This document shows, piece by piece, positions 24,496-33,445 of a stretch of 44,940 nt of DNA. The notes below the pieces were generated by a model. The model was not told the DNA's origin. It made no database searches and worked only from the letters and a program-made list of their open reading frames with translations. The stretch is from Ammoniphilus resinae. Lineage in GTDB: Bacteria > Bacillota > Bacilli > Aneurinibacillales > RAOX-1. Each line of letters opens with the position of its first letter. Positions within the stretch are counted from its first letter, which is position 1. The DNA is taken from the NCBI RefSeq assembly GCF_017873965.1, contig NZ_JAGGKT010000026.1, forward strand, positions 1 to 44,940, written 5' to 3'. Made by a program: the position numbers and the translations under genes.

Positions 24496-24868
24496 AGCTA
24501 AAGTCTCAATAATATGTTTTGTGTAGTAAATAAGTCATATTTACGTATATTAAACTATTTTGGTATAATTTGGCTACAAATATTCAGAATGGTTTGTATA
24601 TAATGATGGTTTTTTATAGCAAATCATCTTGGGGGAAAAGGTTGTATTTAAATTATTACAGTAGTAATCATTTGTCTTAGTTATCATCTCACGTTATATC
24701 CAAGTAATTACATCTGATAAATGTATATTATATGTTTCTATTAATATATAATATTTTGCCCTTACCCACAATTTAAAGGAATAGATTGAAGGGGGGAAAC
24801 ATGTTGATGAAGTAGCGTTTGGGTAGGGGAAAACAATGACTCTAAAAATGTAAAAGAGGAGAAAAGTA
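24496..24868 (+). other. AT-rich leader region of the esterase gene
   Basis: A 373-base non-coding stretch. It contains a good promoter (24541-24569) about 300 bases upstream of the esterase, so a long leader RNA is predicted. Near the 3' end are two very short frames with ribosome binding sites: MLMK (24801-24815, after GGGGGG) and MTLKM (24836-24853, after GGGTAGGGG). I see no known riboswitch core and no strong terminator hairpin. Confidence 0.5.
24541..24569 (+). promoter_or_regulatory. Sigma-A-type promoter for the esterase gene
   Basis: TTACGT (24541-24546), a 17-bp spacer and a perfect TATAAT (24564-24569). The -10 matches the consensus fully; the -35 matches at three of six positions. 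Confidence 0.5.
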
Positions 24869-26203
24869 ATGAATACAAAAAGAAGTAATTTCAGAATTTT
24901 ATCTCTGATTTTGACCTTAGCTTTGATCCTTACATCCCTTGCTTTACCGGCAATGGCAGCGAATCAGAATATGGGGTTAAAAGAAGGGGCAACGGTTAAA
25001 GTCGACAAAAATTCACCTACAGGCTATACGGCCACTTTTGTTTATAAGGATTCCTTAGCTGATTATGTGGTTTTTAGTGGAGATTTTAGATTTTACAAAC
25101 CAGAGGAAAAAGATCTCAAGAAATGGTATTCGCCTTATGATTGGGAACCGGGCATGCTTCCAGCTAAGACAGCAAGATATGAAGAGAACATGAAAAAGGT
25201 TGAGGGGACTGATCTGTGGACCATTAGCATGCCCATTCCAAGTGGTTCATTCTGCTACCAGTATAAGGTAGCCTATGCATTTAACGGGAATGACAAGGAT
25301 GTAGATATCGTTATTCCAGATCCGGCTAATATCGCTCCTTTAAGTAACCTGGAACGTTATCCTAAAGAACATAGTATTGTCTACGGAATGTTTGACAAGC
25401 AGAAGCAAGTCACAGATAATTCCATTGTTCTTCCAAGAAAAGATGCCAAAGTTGGAAAAGTGAACTATGTTCCCATCACGGATATCAATGGAGATAAAAA
25501 ATACTTGGGCGTGTACCTTCCCTATGGCTATGACAAAAACCAAAAAGACCCATATAAAGTAATTTACCTTTCCCATGGTACAGGCGGAGATGAAACGGAA
25601 TGGTTCTCTCTTGCAAATGCAGGGAATATTATGGATAACCTGATTGCGGAGGGCAAAGTCGAACCGGCAATCGTTGTGGCTGTGGACAATAATGACTATC
25701 CACCTACAGCATCTATTTTACATACATCAGATACACCATGGAATTACCAAGAGGGAGATATCTCTGATGAACTATGGGATTACTCCATGATTAACCGAAA
25801 TTTCTTTAATAATGTTCTACCCTATGTAGAAGAAAACTATAATGTTTCAAAAGAAAGCCAAGATCGTGCATTTGCTGGGTTATCAAGAGGAGGCTATTTA
25901 ACTTCCATATTATATGCGGAGCATCCTACAGAATTCGGGTATATTGGAATCCTTAGCGGGGTTTGGGATGGACTTGTTGAGCCTACTGCTTTAGATCAAT
26001 ATGAAAACCTGGATGCCCCAAAAGTCATGATCGGATATGGTGAATACGATAATGTGGTGAGTCTAGATAACATTCATACTGTCTATGAAAATCTAAAGGC
26101 ATTGGGTGTTGAAGTGGTTGATAACCCTGTGTTTGGATCACATGACTGGTTTGCGTGGTCACAACTATTTGAAGATGTTGCGCTAGATTTCGTAGGGAAA
26201 TAG
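24869..26203 (+). CDS. Secreted esterase (putative esterase/enterochelin esterase-like family)
   Basis: Exported alpha/beta-hydrolase of 444 residues. A signal peptide (MNTKRSNFRILSLILTLALI...) likely ends after AMA at residue 30. Residues about 40-150 look like an early-set immunoglobulin-like module (GYTATFVYKDSLADYVVFSGDF ... SFCYQYKVAYAF), as on many carbohydrate esterases. The catalytic domain (about 190-444) shows KVIYLSHGTGGDETEW (oxyanion region), the nucleophile elbow GLSRGGY, an acidic residue in GYGEYDNVVSLDN and the His in GSHDWFAW. Relatives include feruloyl and acetylxylan esterases. The ATG follows AGAGGAG. It is a single gene with a long leader and its own terminator. Secretion and fold are confident; the natural ester is unknown. 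Confidence 0.9.
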   Translation: MNTKRSNFRILSLILTLALILTSLALPAMAANQNMGLKEGATVKVDKNSPTGYTATFVYKDSLADYVVFSGDFRFYKPEEKDLKKWYSPYDWEPGMLPAKTARYEENMKKVEGTDLWTISMPIPSGSFCYQYKVAYAFNGNDKDVDIVIPDPANIAPLSNLERYPKEHSIVYGMFDKQKQVTDNSIVLPRKDAKVGKVNYVPITDINGDKKYLGVYLPYGYDKNQKDPYKVIYLSHGTGGDETEWFSLANAGNIMDNLIAEGKVEPAIVVAVDNNDYPPTASILHTSDTPWNYQEGDISDELWDYSMINRNFFNNVLPYVEENYNVSKESQDRAFAGLSRGGYLTSILYAEHPTEFGYIGILSGVWDGLVEPTALDQYENLDAPKVMIGYGEYDNVVSLDNIHTVYENLKALGVEVVDNPVFGSHDWFAWSQLFEDVALDFVGK

Positions 26204-26217
26204 GATAGAGTAGATAT

Positions 26218-26258
26218 AATGCTGCCATTGATATGGAAAGAATATCGATGACAGCATT
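26218..26258 (+). terminator. Intrinsic terminator of the esterase gene
   Basis: AATGCTG (26218-26224) and CAGCATT (26252-26258), with inner pairing CATTGATAT/ATATCGATG, followed by ATTTTATT. Confidence 0.7.
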
Positions 26259-26339
26259 ATTTTATTGATGCATAAAGATAATGACATTAAATTATGGAGA
26301 TAATACCTATAATGATATTTTATATAGAATGAGGTATTT

Positions 26340-26912
26340 ATGTCTATCCAAACTCATTTCTTTGTGAGTCACGAACTGCAAACCAAGATAGGGGAAATTG
26401 AAAATAAACTGATTGGGGTGTCTAAGGAATTCTTTGAAATTTGGAGAGAGGATATTTTCTTGTCATTAGCATGGTGGTTTTCATTACTTTTAACCATAAT
26501 TCCTTGGTTTCTATGGATCAAATATCGTAAAAAGGAATCCTCATCTCGATTACTCTTTGCTGGTTTTTTTGTTATCATCATTTCATCGTGGTTAGATTTT
26601 TTCGGTACCATGTATGGTCTTTGGCATTACCCTTCAAAAATTCTCCCGTCCATGCCGCCGTTTATTCCCTATGATTTTTGCATTTTACCTGTATTCGCTA
26701 TGTTTCTCATCCAATATAAAATTCGAATTCATGTATGGGTTAAAGCTGTGATTTATGGGGGGATCAATGCTTTCGTTGGGGAACCCATCTTATGGATGAT
26801 TCACTTTTATGAGCCTGAGCATTGGAGATTTTTTTATTCGTTTCCGATTTACGTCATCATCTACATCATGGCTGATTGGTTAAGTAAGCGGACAAGTTTT
26901 GCCGAACTGTAG
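26340..26912 (+). CDS. CBO0543-type multispan membrane protein
   Basis: Membrane protein of 190 residues with five likely helices after a 40-residue soluble N-terminus. It has the features of the uncharacterised CBO0543 family: an early Trp-rich helix (LAWWFSLLLTIIPWFLWI), a conserved Asp in a helix (SSWLDFFGTMYGLWHYP), the loop FIPYDFCILPVFAMFLIQY and a final IYVIIYIMADWL. The family is common in spore-forming Firmicutes and has no established function. A GAGG site precedes the ATG. A distant relative lies at 36327-36782. It is convergent with the mannitol operon. Confidence 0.75.
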   Translation: MSIQTHFFVSHELQTKIGEIENKLIGVSKEFFEIWREDIFLSLAWWFSLLLTIIPWFLWIKYRKKESSSRLLFAGFFVIIISSWLDFFGTMYGLWHYPSKILPSMPPFIPYDFCILPVFAMFLIQYKIRIHVWVKAVIYGGINAFVGEPILWMIHFYEPEHWRFFYSFPIYVIIYIMADWLSKRTSFAEL

Positions 26913-26950
26913 GTCCGAAAAATATGGCAGCGAATGTGAAAAATGGAATG

Positions 26951-26975
26951 TAAAAAAGGGAACACTTTGTTCCCT
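26951..26975 (-). terminator. Intrinsic terminator of the mannitol/PTS operon
   Basis: On the minus strand AGGGAACA, loop AAG, TGTTCCCT, then TTTTTT. The first arm overlaps the ptsI stop codon. This is a textbook terminator. Confidence 0.88.
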
Positions 26976-28692
26976 ATCTCATCACTTCTTGCTGAATATA
27001 ATCTTTGATCTCTTGGCCCGACGATAAGGTTAGGACATGTTCTGCTATTTTGGCCATTTTTTGGGAATCGAGCTGCTTGATTAAATGGCGAGCTTGGAGG
27101 ATGGAACTTGCTCCCATACTAAATTCATCCAGACCAAGACCCAAAAGAATCGGGATAGCGAGCTTCTCACCAGCCATTTCTCCGCACATTCCTACCCATT
27201 TCCCTTCACGATGGGCCGCGATAATAACCATCTGGATCAAACGCAGCAGGGAAGGGTTGAAGGGGTCATATAGGTAAGACACCTGTGGATTCATCCGATC
27301 TGCAGCCATGGTATATTGGATTAAGTCATTCGTTCCGATACTGAAGAAATCCACATGCTTGGCCAATTGATCAGCAACAAGGGCCGCAGCGGGTACTTCA
27401 ATCATGATCCCTACTTGTACCTCGTGATTAAAACTGATATTTTTATCCACTAATTCCTGCTTCACTTCGCTGAGGACTTGATTGGCTTTTCTTAATTCAT
27501 CAAGGGTGGCAATCATCGGATACATGATCCTTAAGTTTCCATATGCGCTTGACCGCAGTAAGGCCCGTAACTGTGTTTTAAATAGTTCTGTTTGATCAAG
27601 ACATAACCTGATCGCCCGATACCCAAGGAATGGGTTCAATTCTTCCGGGAGGTTTAAATACGGCAATTCTTTATCTCCGCCAATATCTAGTGTTCTAATA
27701 ATGACGGGTTTATTTCCCATTGTTTCTAACACGGATTTGTAGGACGCAAATTGTTCTTCTTCACTTGGAAAATCATCACGTCCCATGTACAGGAATTCGG
27801 TTCTAAACAAGCCGATTGCTTCCGCTCCGTGGCTAATCGCAGATTCTGCATCGGAGGGATTTCCAATATTCGCGGCAAGCTCAACATGTCGTCCATCCCG
27901 TGTCATGGTGGATTGATGAATCAACTTCGCTAATGTTTCCTGCCTTAACTGAAAATCTCGTAATTTATCCTCGTATTCTTGCAAAACCACGGGCTCAGGG
28001 CGAATATGAATGTTCCCGGTAGAACCATCCACGATGATCAGATCCCCATCTGATACTTCTTCGGTTACGTTACTTAAACCAACGACTGCAGGAATCCCCA
28101 TGGTCCTTGCCATAATGGCCGAGTGGGAGGTCCGCCCACCAATATCCGTAGCAAAACCCCGGGTGATCGATAGGTCCAGTTTAGCCGTATCTGATGGGGT
28201 TAGGTCATGGACCACAAGAATCTGCGGTCCGTCAACCACTGCCGTCTCGTTTTGGGTAATGCTAAGCAAATGCCTCAAGATCCGCTGGCTGACATCCCGC
28301 AAGTCAGCCGAACGCTCACGCATGTATTCATTTTCCATGCTTTCAAAAATAGCCAAAAACTGATCCCTGACGCTCTGGGTAGCTGCCTCCGCGTTGATGT
28401 GTTCGGCTTCAATCATGTTTTCGATGGCACCTACAAACTCGGGATCTTGCAGGAAAAGCTGTTGAGCCTCAAAAATCTTTGCCTCTTCTTCGCCCACTTT
28501 TTTCTCCGTGATTTCTTTTAACTCAGCAAGCTCCAAGATCGCCTGTTGCACACAATCTTTGAAACGCTCAACTTCCAGTGAAATCTGGTTAGGCTCTAGC
28601 GAACGGCGTACTATTTCCATGTTTTCTTCCTTTTTTACAATCGCCCGTCCAATCGCTATGCCCGGTGCAGCTGCAATCCCAGTCCTTTCCAT
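26974..28692 (-). CDS. ptsI: PTS enzyme I (phosphoenolpyruvate-protein phosphotransferase)
   Basis: General PTS enzyme, 572 residues: autophosphorylates from phosphoenolpyruvate and passes the phosphate to HPr. The N-terminal part carries the HPr-binding helices and the active His190 in GGRTSHSAIMART. The C-terminal barrel holds the PEP-site motifs FRTEFLYMGRD, VIIRTLDIGGDKELPY, MIEVPAAALVADQLA and FFSIGTNDLIQYTMA, and the acid/base Cys in GMCGEMAGE. Length and motifs are those of an intact EI. AGAGGAGAG precedes the ATG. It is the last gene of mtlA-mtlD-ptsH-ptsI, just 13 bases behind ptsH. Placement in a mannitol operon rather than with ptsG is less usual. Confidence 0.96.
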   Translation of the reverse strand: MERTGIAAAPGIAIGRAIVKKEENMEIVRRSLEPNQISLEVERFKDCVQQAILELAELKEITEKKVGEEEAKIFEAQQLFLQDPEFVGAIENMIEAEHINAEAATQSVRDQFLAIFESMENEYMRERSADLRDVSQRILRHLLSITQNETAVVDGPQILVVHDLTPSDTAKLDLSITRGFATDIGGRTSHSAIMARTMGIPAVVGLSNVTEEVSDGDLIIVDGSTGNIHIRPEPVVLQEYEDKLRDFQLRQETLAKLIHQSTMTRDGRHVELAANIGNPSDAESAISHGAEAIGLFRTEFLYMGRDDFPSEEEQFASYKSVLETMGNKPVIIRTLDIGGDKELPYLNLPEELNPFLGYRAIRLCLDQTELFKTQLRALLRSSAYGNLRIMYPMIATLDELRKANQVLSEVKQELVDKNISFNHEVQVGIMIEVPAAALVADQLAKHVDFFSIGTNDLIQYTMAADRMNPQVSYLYDPFNPSLLRLIQMVIIAAHREGKWVGMCGEMAGEKLAIPILLGLGLDEFSMGASSILQARHLIKQLDSQKMAKIAEHVLTLSSGQEIKDYIQQEVMR

Positions 28693-28705
28693 ATTTCTCT
28701 CTCCT

Positions 28706-28966
28706 CTACAGGTGTTCTGCCTCTAAAACCTTTGTCAATTCATCCAATGCCACTTCTTCTTCAGGACCATCGACCTCTAAGATGAGTTCTTCGCCTTGCT
28801 TGGCAGCTAGGGTCATTAGCCCCATGATACTTTTTCCATTAATTTTTTTGGATCCCTTAATAAGATTGACATTGCAAGGATATGCACTTGCCTTCTGAAC
28901 AAACGCAGTTGCTGGGCGCGCATGCAGCCCTGATGGATTTTTGATGGTAATCGTTTTGGTTAACAT
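28706..28966 (-). CDS. ptsH: PTS phosphocarrier protein HPr
   Basis: HPr, 86 residues. The active His15 is in SGLHARPAT and the regulatory Ser46 in KSIMGLMTLA, so it can act both as a phosphocarrier and, when Ser-phosphorylated by HPr kinase, as the CcpA co-repressor. The presence of His15 excludes Crh. It sits four bases after the mtlD stop and 13 bases before ptsI, in one transcription unit with mannitol genes. AGGAGATGATTG precedes the ATG. Confidence 0.97.
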   Translation of the reverse strand: MLTKTITIKNPSGLHARPATAFVQKASAYPCNVNLIKGSKKINGKSIMGLMTLAAKQGEELILEVDGPEEEVALDELTKVLEAEHL

Positions 28967-28970
28967 TCAA

Positions 28971-30131
28971 TCATCTCCTCAATTTCATTTTGGACAAGTC
29001 AGCGAATTCTTTGGTGATCAGTCCATGCAAAGGGTGCTCACCATCTATGTTTGTAAAATGGGTAATGGTAAGATCTAACCCGTTTTGGTTTAAGTAATTC
29101 TGAAGTTCCAAAGCTTCCGCGTCACTCGGATCATCAAACAACAACGCCGATGCAATTCCCTTGGCCAAATGGCTTGGGGTTACATCATAATCAAACAGTT
29201 CCATAGCAGGGGCGACCAACCGGTCATGTGGAGAAAGCTTTCGAATAGGGGAGCGCCCTACACGAACCACTTCATCCGATATGTAAGGGTTTTTGAAACG
29301 TTCAATAATTTTATGGATGTACGCTAGATGTTTTTCTTTGTCAAATCCATGTTTGAGTTGCAGAAGTTGACCTGTTTCGGATAAGACCTCTTTGGCATTT
29401 TCCAGGACAAAGGTGTCTTGGATCGCTTCACTAATGGTATTGTATCCGAGCAGGTAACCAAGGTAGGCAATGACTGCGTGCCCTGTATTGACTGTAAATA
29501 GTTTCCGTTCAATATAAGGGGTTAAATCTGGCACATAGGTCACTCCGGGAATCGAAGGGATGCTTCCTGCCACTTGGGATTCGTTAACAACCCATTCGAA
29601 AAACGGCTCAACGGAAACAGTCAGCATGTCTTCATTTTTCTGAAGAGGAACAATGCGATCTACTGCAGCATCAGGAAAACCGATTTGTGTCATTGCTTTT
29701 TCTTTGTCTTGTTCTTCAAGCCGTTCAAAAACATGTTCTTTTAATTGCGTGCTTCCACCGATGGCATTCTCACAGGCAATAATATTTAATGGGGCAGGAG
29801 ATGTCCTGATTCTTTGAGAAATGCCCTGTGCAATGGCAGGGGCAATGAAGGGCAGGATGTTTACGCCCACCGCAGTGGTCACAAGATCTGCGGTAGCAAT
29901 CTCCTTAGCAATGTCCTCGATATTTTTTCCGTTGATTGCACGAACGCCTTGAATGAGGTGCGATTCTTGGTCCTCGGATGCATGGGTGACCACATATTGT
30001 TTCTTTTTGTTAATTTCATCCACCAATTCTGGATTGACATCCACAAAACAAACCTCAAACCCTGCTTGATTGAGCAATTGTCCAATAAAACCTCGGCCGA
30101 TATTCCCAGCACCAAAGTGAATAGCGAGCAT
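28971..30131 (-). CDS. mtlD: Mannitol-1-phosphate 5-dehydrogenase
   Basis: NAD-dependent enzyme of 386 residues that oxidises mannitol 1-phosphate to fructose 6-phosphate. The Rossmann motif is HFGAGNIGRGFIGQLL at the N-terminus. The polyol dehydrogenase active region is seen in IIACENAIGGSTQLKEHVFE, FPDAAVDRIVPLQ and ERKLFTVNTGHAVIAYLGYL (catalytic Lys in the family's K-x5-N-x2-H pattern, here KLFTVNTGH). Full length. The ATG is four bases from the mtlA stop, with AAGGAGAA upstream, so the two are coupled. Confidence 0.96.
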   Translation of the reverse strand: MLAIHFGAGNIGRGFIGQLLNQAGFEVCFVDVNPELVDEINKKKQYVVTHASEDQESHLIQGVRAINGKNIEDIAKEIATADLVTTAVGVNILPFIAPAIAQGISQRIRTSPAPLNIIACENAIGGSTQLKEHVFERLEEQDKEKAMTQIGFPDAAVDRIVPLQKNEDMLTVSVEPFFEWVVNESQVAGSIPSIPGVTYVPDLTPYIERKLFTVNTGHAVIAYLGYLLGYNTISEAIQDTFVLENAKEVLSETGQLLQLKHGFDKEKHLAYIHKIIERFKNPYISDEVVRVGRSPIRKLSPHDRLVAPAMELFDYDVTPSHLAKGIASALLFDDPSDAEALELQNYLNQNGLDLTITHFTNIDGEHPLHGLITKEFADLSKMKLRR

Positions 30132-30134
30132 AGT

Positions 30135-32069
30135 TTACAGTTCTCCTTTAAAAATCTTCAGAATCTCATCTTTACTTGAAGTTTCTACGATTTTTTTCAC
30201 ATTTTCTTCATCAGAGCAAATTTCAGCCATGTTAGATAAAATCGTTAAATGCTCGTCACCAACTGCAGCTATACCTATCACTAATTCTGCTGTGTTGCCA
30301 TTGCCAAAATCCACGCCACCTGGAATTTGAACAATGGAAATGCCGGTGGATTTGATCCATTGTTTTGCTTCATTCGTGCCATGGGGGATTGCGACACCAT
30401 TGCCCATGAAGGTACTTAAAGAATTTTCCCGATCAATCATCTTCTCAATATATTCTTCGCCCACGTGTCCAGCCTGAACCAGTATTTTTCCCGCTTGTCG
30501 AATGGCTTCATATTTATCCGCGACTTGCACATTTAATTCGATCTTATCCAGGGTTAGAACGGAGGCATCGTCTGATTCATGAGGAATTTCCTGCTCGTCC
30601 GTTAGATGCTCTAATTCGTCCTCATCATGTGATAGACGATGGACCAACTCATCATATCTAGGGCTATTAAGAAAATTATCGACTGAGATATGTTCAGCAC
30701 TCGGACTCTTGGTTTTCGCTCGGTCTGTTAACGTTTTTTGTGTAATGACAATATCGGCTTGCTCGGGTATATCACTAATCGCTTTGTTAATGACATCAAT
30801 GTTGATTCCGGCTTCTTTAAATTTTTTGCGAAGGATCGAAGCGCCCATCGCACTTGAACCCATTCCTGCATCACAGGCGAAAACAACCAGGTTCACATCG
30901 TCTTTTTGCACATTTGGAATCATTTCATTGTATCTTTCATTGACGGTATCTGTGATCCGTTCGTTGATGTTTTCCACTTTTTTCCCTTTTAGCTCTTGTA
31001 CTTTTTCCGCAGCTTGTTCTAAATCTTCATCACTAGTTGATTTCATACTCGTTTTAATGACAATGGAAGCTACAATGAAAGAAACGGCTGCTGCCACAAC
31101 AACCCCAGCTAATACGGGAAACAATCCGCCTTTTGGTGCCATGGCCATCAATGCAAAGATACTTCCGGGGGATGGTACAGCCACTAACCCAGCATGAAGT
31201 AGTTGGAAAATAAAGGTTCCACTTACTCCACCAGCCATAACGGCAAAAATTAATTTGGGGTTCATCAGCACATACGGAAAATAAATTTCATGAATCCCTC
31301 CCAGAAAGTGGATAATCATGGCACCTGGCGCGGACTCTCTCGCTGCACCTCTGGCAAACATGGCATAGGCTAACAAGATTCCTAATCCTGGACCAGGGTT
31401 CGGTTCCAACAAGAAGAATACGGATTGTCCAAGTTCGGATGCTTGCTGCAACCCAATCGGGCTAAAGATTCCGTGATTTATCGCATTGTTTAAAAACAAG
31501 ATTTTGGCCGGTTCAACGATTAAATTGGCTAACGGCAATAACCCAACATTCACAATGGCTTGTACCCCAGATGCCAGTGCATTGCTTAGGATCTCAACAA
31601 TCGGACCGATGATCTTAAAAGAAAGTAATGTTAAGGCTCCAGCGATGATTCCAGCGGAGAAGTTGTTAACCAACATCTCAAATCCCGCTTTCACTTTCCC
31701 TTCAATCGCTTGGTCAAATTTCTTAATGACCCATCCACCAAGCGGTCCCATAAGCATGGCACCTATGAACATAGGGATGTCAGTCCCAACAATGACCCCC
31801 ATTGTAGCAATGGCGCCAACCACGCCGCCCCTTAAATCATGAACAATTTTCCCCCCCGTATAGCCGATCAAAAGGGGTAACAAGTATTTAATCATCGGAT
31901 CCACTAATTTCGCTAAATTCTCATTCGGAATCCATCCCGTAGGAATGAACAAAGCTGTAATAAGCCCCCAAGCGATAAATGCCCCTATATTCGGCATGAC
32001 CATCCCGCTCAAAAACCTTCCGAATTTCTGTATTCGTACACGCACGCCTACTTCATTGACTTCATCCAT
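30135..32069 (-). CDS. mtlA: Mannitol PTS permease, fused EIICBA
   Basis: Mannitol-specific transporter-kinase of 644 residues. The EIIC membrane domain spans about residues 15-345 (FGRFLSGMVMPNIGAFIAWG ... GIHEIYFPYVLMNP, the last containing the conserved GGIHEIYFPYV). EIIB has its phosphorylated Cys near 396 in VVFACDAGMGSSAMGAS. EIIA, at the C-terminus (about 500-644), has the active His near 559 in GNGVAIPHGTNEAK. Many Bacillales have EIICB with a separate mtlF; here EIIA is fused as in enteric bacteria. The ATG at 32069 follows AGGAGG by five bases; an ATG at 32102 has no such site. No mtlR activator gene is in the window. Confidence 0.95.
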   Translation of the reverse strand: MDEVNEVGVRVRIQKFGRFLSGMVMPNIGAFIAWGLITALFIPTGWIPNENLAKLVDPMIKYLLPLLIGYTGGKIVHDLRGGVVGAIATMGVIVGTDIPMFIGAMLMGPLGGWVIKKFDQAIEGKVKAGFEMLVNNFSAGIIAGALTLLSFKIIGPIVEILSNALASGVQAIVNVGLLPLANLIVEPAKILFLNNAINHGIFSPIGLQQASELGQSVFFLLEPNPGPGLGILLAYAMFARGAARESAPGAMIIHFLGGIHEIYFPYVLMNPKLIFAVMAGGVSGTFIFQLLHAGLVAVPSPGSIFALMAMAPKGGLFPVLAGVVVAAAVSFIVASIVIKTSMKSTSDEDLEQAAEKVQELKGKKVENINERITDTVNERYNEMIPNVQKDDVNLVVFACDAGMGSSAMGASILRKKFKEAGINIDVINKAISDIPEQADIVITQKTLTDRAKTKSPSAEHISVDNFLNSPRYDELVHRLSHDEDELEHLTDEQEIPHESDDASVLTLDKIELNVQVADKYEAIRQAGKILVQAGHVGEEYIEKMIDRENSLSTFMGNGVAIPHGTNEAKQWIKSTGISIVQIPGGVDFGNGNTAELVIGIAAVGDEHLTILSNMAEICSDEENVKKIVETSSKDEILKIFKGEL

Positions 32070-32180
32070 AGTATCCTCCTGGTAGAAATGTATAAATGGC
32101 ATAGTTATTATTTGGTACTTTTAGTTGTTTGATACGCTACTTGTTATTTCGTGTTCAACTTTGCCGGGATAAAGAGCGGA

Positions 32181-32591
32181 TGACACATGTCGGAAACCGA
32201 GGCTGATTCGGACAGGGGGAGGGGAAGAAGGGCTGATGCCTGTCGGAAACCTAGCTAATTCGGACAGGGGAGGGGAAAAAAGGCTGATGCCTGTCGGAAA
32301 CCGAGGCTGATTCGGACAGGGAGAGGGGAAGAAGCGTTGATGCCAGTCAGAAACCGAGGCTGATTCGGACAGGGAGAGGGGAAGAAGGGCTGATGCCAGT
32401 CCGAAACCCAGGCAGATTCGGACAGGGAGAGGGGAAGAAGCGTTGATGCCTGTCGGAAACCAAGGCTGATTCGGACAGGGGGAGGGGAAGAAAGGCTGAT
32501 GCTTGTCGGAAACCGAGGCTGATTCGGACAGGGTGGTGTGAAAAAAGGTTGATGCCTGTCGGAATCCCGGGGGTGATCCTGACAGGGACAT
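32181..32591. repeat. 53-bp tandem repeat array with internal dyads, eight units
   Basis: Units begin (TGATGCC or variant) at 32181, 32234, 32285, 32338, 32391, 32444, 32497 and 32550; the spacing is 53 bp except one of 51. Each unit contains a left arm like CCTGTCGGAAAC, a short spacer and a right arm GATTCGGACAGG, which pair at about 10 of 12 positions; a GAGAGGGGAAGAAG linker separates dyads. The right arm is the best conserved part. The last unit is divergent, and a stray CCTGTCAGAAT follows near 32608. The period is not a multiple of three, and the long minus-strand frame through it is just a by-product. It lies between the SDR gene and mtlA. Confidence 0.9.
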
Positions 32592-32683
32592 GCCCAAAAT
32601 TCGTAACCCTGTCAGAATAACTCTCTATTTCTACAAAGGATCCTACATGCTTTTCGGCGGTTCTGTAACGGGTGTTGCTCTAG

Positions 32684-33445
32684 TTACTCAATTGTGTTTT
32701 TCATTGCCTTATACATATTTTCAACGTGTTCATCGATTTCATCTCGGGACATGCGTAATCGATTCAGAGAACTACCGTATCCGATTTCTTTTTTACCTTC
32801 CTCTAAACCTTTAAAAATTTCGTCAGCGAAAGCATCTAATGGTTCTCCAAACGTATGTAATCCTACGCCTCCTAAATCTGTATTCACCGCTGGTGGAGCG
32901 ACTTCAATTACTTCTACAGATGTATCAGAAAGTTGGTGTCTTAAGCACACGGTAAAGGAGTGAAACGCTGCTTTTGTAGCTGAATAGATCGGAGCGATGG
33001 CCATTGGTGTAAATGCAAGTCCAGACGTCACATTAATGATAGCAGCCTCTTTTTTCGTTGCAAAAAATGGGGCGAACAGCATAGAAAGATGGATAGGTGC
33101 TTCCGTATTGGTGGTGATTTCATTCTGGAAGTAACTCCAATTGTTCCTGGCATCAGCCTTAAGCACATTAAACCGTTGTTGAATCCCTGCATTGTTAACT
33201 AACACATTCACATCAGGATAGTTAGCCGTGACCCACTCATACAATGCTGTACGGTCAGATTCAATCGCCACATCACTTACACGAGTAATAAGGCTAGGGA
33301 ATTTTTCTTTCGCATTTTCAAGGACATGTTCACGTCGTCCAGTAGCAATGACTTTATTTCCAGCTTTTATAAAGCGTTCAGCAAAGGCTAATCCGATTCC
33401 AGAACCCCCGCCCGTAATAAGGATTGTATTTCCCGTAAGTTTCAT
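32684..33445 (-). CDS. Short-chain dehydrogenase/reductase
   Basis: SDR oxidoreductase of 253 residues. Cofactor motif TGGGSGIG in the first strand-turn-helix, NNAGIQQ after the fourth strand, catalytic Ser in INVTSGLAF and the YSATK pair (Tyr-x3-Lys). GRREH after the second strand, with adjacent Arg residues, suggests NADPH. It resembles the DltE-type SDRs of Bacilli, whose substrate is not established. ATG at 33445 lies seven bases after GGAGG; two upstream in-frame ATG codons (33463, 33451) flank or precede that site. It is divergent from the NTF2-like gene. I see no terminator between its end and the repeat array. Confidence 0.9.
   Translation of the reverse strand: MKLTGNTILITGGGSGIGLAFAERFIKAGNKVIATGRREHVLENAKEKFPSLITRVSDVAIESDRTALYEWVTANYPDVNVLVNNAGIQQRFNVLKADARNNWSYFQNEITTNTEAPIHLSMLFAPFFATKKEAAIINVTSGLAFTPMAIAPIYSATKAAFHSFTVCLRHQLSDTSVEVIEVAPPAVNTDLGGVGLHTFGEPLDAFADEIFKGLEEGKKEIGYGSSLNRLRMSRDEIDEHVENMYKAMKNTIE

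Noticed and set aside
28706-28966. Crh instead of HPr
   Set aside because: His15 is present in GLHARPA; Crh has another residue at that position.
32181-32591. Tandem units as a CRISPR array
   Set aside because: Units are head-to-tail copies over their whole 53 bp with no unique spacers, and there are no cas genes in the window.
32121-32597. A 158-codon minus-strand frame running through the tandem array
   Set aside because: It only reflects the repeat: the 53-bp unit read three times gives a 53-residue periodic, Ser/Pro-rich peptide with no ribosome binding site or known domain.
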